Assembly (NCBI GenBank): GCA_009937555.1
Contig: JAACFD010000111.1
Span: forward strand, 1 to 6,714
Origin: Chlamydiales bacterium
Lineage (GTDB): Bacteria; Chlamydiota; Chlamydiia; Chlamydiales; JAACFD01
Length of the DNA stretch: 6,714 nucleotides
Reading direction: 5' to 3'
Shown piece after piece: positions 6,388 to 6,714 of the stretch. Position numbers and translations under genes: made by a program. Positions within the stretch are counted from its first letter, which is position 1. Each line of letters starts with the position of its first letter. A model generated the notes under the pieces. That model saw only the letters and a list, made by a program, of their open reading frames with translations, searched no databases and had not been told where the DNA came from.

Positions 6388-6480
6388 TCTTTGCTATAGA
6401 AATTAAGTTATGAAAAAAGTAAAATCTACACCTTAAATAACAGGAAATTAAAAAGATAATCATAAAACCAGATAGGTCTT

Positions 6481-6714
6481 GTGCTTTTTTCCCGACTATT
6501 ACCCCTAAGGTTAGGCCTTGAGTACTCTAACAGCTTAAAAAGAGTTAAAGTGGCTCTTTTAAGAAGAACTTTTAATTCATATGAAATTTTATCTTTAAAA
6601 TCACTGCCACTTGAAAATCTCGATCATGTAAAGCAAATTTACAATCAATTTAAACATCATAATACTTTCCTAAAATGTTTAGCGCTCCCTTCAGATTCAT
6701 ACTATTCTCTTAGT
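6481..6714 (+). CDS. Partial gene, N-terminus resembling PilM/GspL-type actin-fold proteins (tentative)
   Basis: From GTG 6481 the plus strand stays open for 78 codons to the window edge; the frame is closed by a stop at 6463-6465. No ATG is available early in frame, and the ribosome site (ATAGGT, 4 nt before the GTG) is weak, so the start is uncertain. LGLEYSNSLKRVKVALLR (11-28) followed by TFNSYEILSL (30-39) and LALPSDSYYSL (67-77) runs in the order of the first strands of PilM/GspL proteins: 'GLDIGSSSIKxVEL', then 'GYEL', then 'LP.D...R'. The acidic-Gly nucleotide motif is degenerate, as it often is in GspL. This would point to type IV pilus or type II secretion assembly. The reading frame is probably real; the family is a guess from pattern only. 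It is divergent from yggT. Confidence 0.45.
   Translation, partial: MLFSRLLPLRLGLEYSNSLKRVKVALLRRTFNSYEILSLKSLPLENLDHVKQIYNQFKHHNTFLKCLALPSDSYYSLS

Noticed and set aside
6410..6436. Plus-strand ATG followed by 8 codons and a stop, a possible leader peptide
   Set aside because: It is too short, with no attenuator hairpin after it and no amino-acid bias to suggest a leader function.

Overview
The window carries the AT-rich chromosome of a Gram-negative bacterium with a respiratory chain. Eight genes run on the minus strand in two tight groups, and one partial gene diverges on the plus strand at the right edge. A fused cytochrome b, a Rieske protein and a membrane-anchored multiheme cytochrome c that is not a classical c1 make up a 'bcc' type quinol-oxidising complex. 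From general knowledge of such complexes, this architecture is common in former Deltaproteobacteria and neighbouring phyla such as Nitrospirota, Planctomycetota and SAR324-like groups. The sequence alone does not settle the taxon.

Right-hand group, in minus-strand order: a single-domain YggT membrane protein (6301-6059), a DusB-like tRNA-dihydrouridine synthase (6057-5089) and an acylphosphatase (5086-4805). Gaps are only 1 and 2 nt, so this looks like one transcription unit started from a candidate promoter in the divergent intergenic region. It is housekeeping in character.

Left-hand group, in minus-strand order after a 127-nt gap: a GltD-like FAD/NAD(P) oxidoreductase with extra ferredoxin motifs (4677-2842), a small CcoS-like protein of 47 residues (2842-2699), a Rieske Fe-S protein (2695-2180), cytochrome b (2160-835) and a cytochrome c cut by the left edge (820-1). 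Overlaps or gaps of at most 19 nt imply one operon. Rieske, b and c would pass electrons from quinol to a periplasmic acceptor. The oxidoreductase suggests that NAD(P)(H) is linked to the same complex, perhaps by electron bifurcation or reverse electron flow. CcoS hints that a cbb3-type oxidase is the terminal acceptor elsewhere in the genome.

The 179-nt region 6302-6480 separates the minus-strand genes from a partial plus-strand reading frame (6481-6714) that weakly resembles the N-terminus of PilM/GspL-type actin-fold proteins. I saw no tRNA, rRNA, CRISPR, insertion sequence or phage feature.
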